In this document: one piece after another, positions 63,506 through 64,000 of the stretch | How the letters are laid out: the number at the start of each line of letters is the position of its first letter | How positions within the stretch are numbered: the stretch's first letter is position 1 | Assembly (NCBI GenBank): GCA_030529855.1 | Contig: JAUMWC010000001.1 | Location: forward strand, 156,823-220,822 | Source of the DNA: Gemella sp. | GTDB lineage: Bacteria > Bacillota > Bacilli > Staphylococcales > Gemellaceae | Direction: 5' to 3' | DNA length: 64,000 bases | Notes under the pieces: generated by a model | The model's database searches: none | The model's input: the letters and a program-made list of their open reading frames with translations, nothing else | Told to the model about the DNA's origin: nothing | Translations under genes and position numbers: made by a program

Positions 63506-64000
63506 TTAGAAATTATCTCTAAGATTTCTTAACTTAGTAAATTCTTCTACGTCTTTAGCCATTAATAATAGATTTATATTTTTCTCCACTCCTATTGATG
63601 ATGGTAAACTTGGTATTCCTTTCTCTAAATTGGATTTAGTTTTTTCAAAGTGAGATTTCACCACTTCACTTTCAGTTTGTGACATAGCAAACCTTAAGTT
63701 TGTTAGTGTATATTCATGTCCAGCATAGATTTTCACATCATCACTTAAACTTCTGAAAAATTCCATAGACTTGTACTGCGCAGCATAATCTCCTGTAAAT
63801 ACTCGGCCACATCCTGCAGAAAATAATGCATCCCCACATAATAAGTGTTTCCCATCTACTAAATATGAAATATGTTCTTCTGAATGTCCTGCAGTTAAAA
63901 ATACTTCAATCTCAGAACCTAATAATTCAAACTTATCTCCATCTTCCAAAACATTATCTACTAGATGACTAACTTCTTTCGGTCCGTAAGTCTTTACATC
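63506..64000 (-). CDS. Glyoxalase II-like metallo-beta-lactamase-fold hydrolase (N-terminus outside window)
   Basis: The open frame continues through the right edge (in frame to DVKTYGPKEV at the edge). Visible motifs are TAGHSEEHISY (histidine ligand), CGDALFSAGCGRVFTGD (metal Asp, and the glyoxalase II CGRxFEG-type loop) and AGHEYT (histidine). It would hydrolyse S-lactoylglutathione or a related thioester. The family is about 205-250 residues, so one third to one half is missing, including the THxHxDH motif. Confidence 0.85.
   Translation of the reverse strand, partial: DVKTYGPKEVSHLVDNVLEDGDKFELLGSEIEVFLTAGHSEEHISYLVDGKHLLCGDALFSAGCGRVFTGDYAAQYKSMEFFRSLSDDVKIYAGHEYTLTNLRFAMSQTESEVVKSHFEKTKSNLEKGIPSLPSSIGVEKNINLLLMAKDVEEFTKLRNLRDNF

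Overview
The window is about 64 kb of AT-rich chromosome from a low-GC Gram-positive coccus. A FabK/FabH/ACC fatty-acid operon, a four-gene mevalonate operon (mvaK1-mvaD-mvaK2-fni), a recU-pbp1 pair, RexA/AddA, PTS polyol uptake and strong GGAGG ribosome-binding sites all fit Bacillales or Lactobacillales cocci. Gemella is my best guess from protein character, but no rRNA or other decisive marker is present. No tRNA, rRNA or CRISPR array was seen.

Layout. 1-6.6 kb (minus): type II fatty-acid synthesis, read acpP-accB-accC-accD-accA-fabH-fabK-fabD (fabD runs off the left edge). Its promoter carries a FabT-like TTTGA-N3-TCAAA operator, and the same motif lies at the promoter of the biotin importer bioY (6.8-7.3 kb). 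7.5-15.7 kb (minus): a polyol PTS operon (regulator, detached EIIA-like protein, GatA, GatB, GatC, two zinc dehydrogenases) followed by transketolase; its probable promoter contains an (AT)11 tract. 16-20.1 kb (minus): thiI with a NifS-type desulfurase, a thioesterase-like gene, plsC and cmk. 20.3-24 kb (plus): mevalonate operon. 24-28.7 kb (minus): a serine beta-lactamase-like protein, purA, an acetyltransferase and htrA. 28.8-35.6 kb (plus): recU and two class A penicillin-binding proteins separated by a decayed IS3-family element. 35.6-48.8 kb: pepF, rpsF-ssb-rpsR, an ABC-2 exporter, a DUF1904 gene, dedA, addA, a GntP-type permease, a NUDIX gene and a YwnB-like reductase.

The accessory region is 48.9-58.8 kb, a roughly 9.9 kb integrated element with the architecture of a phage-inducible chromosomal island (a phage satellite). 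It has a tyrosine integrase and a CI-like repressor on plus, and on minus a divergent Cro-like gene, small early genes, an antirepressor, a primase-helicase, an iteron-flanked AT-rich probable replication origin just behind it, and small proteins including a possible TerS-like DNA-binding protein. No capsid, portal, tail, large-terminase or lysis gene is visible. The island sits between a YwnB-like reductase and its likely divergent Rrf2 regulator. The putative attachment core lies inside the palindromic operator/promoter of that pair, so an operator-like palindrome exists at both junctions.

59-64 kb: an acetyltransferase preceded by a compact structured leader (two hairpins with complementary loops, then a terminator), which is a strong riboswitch candidate. 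Next come a DJ-1/PfpI-DUF998-DUF1304 operon divergent from an OhrR-like MarR regulator, a lipoprotein and a partial glyoxalase II-like hydrolase. Coordinates of sites are hand-read from the sequence; family assignments come from motifs and recall, not from database searches.
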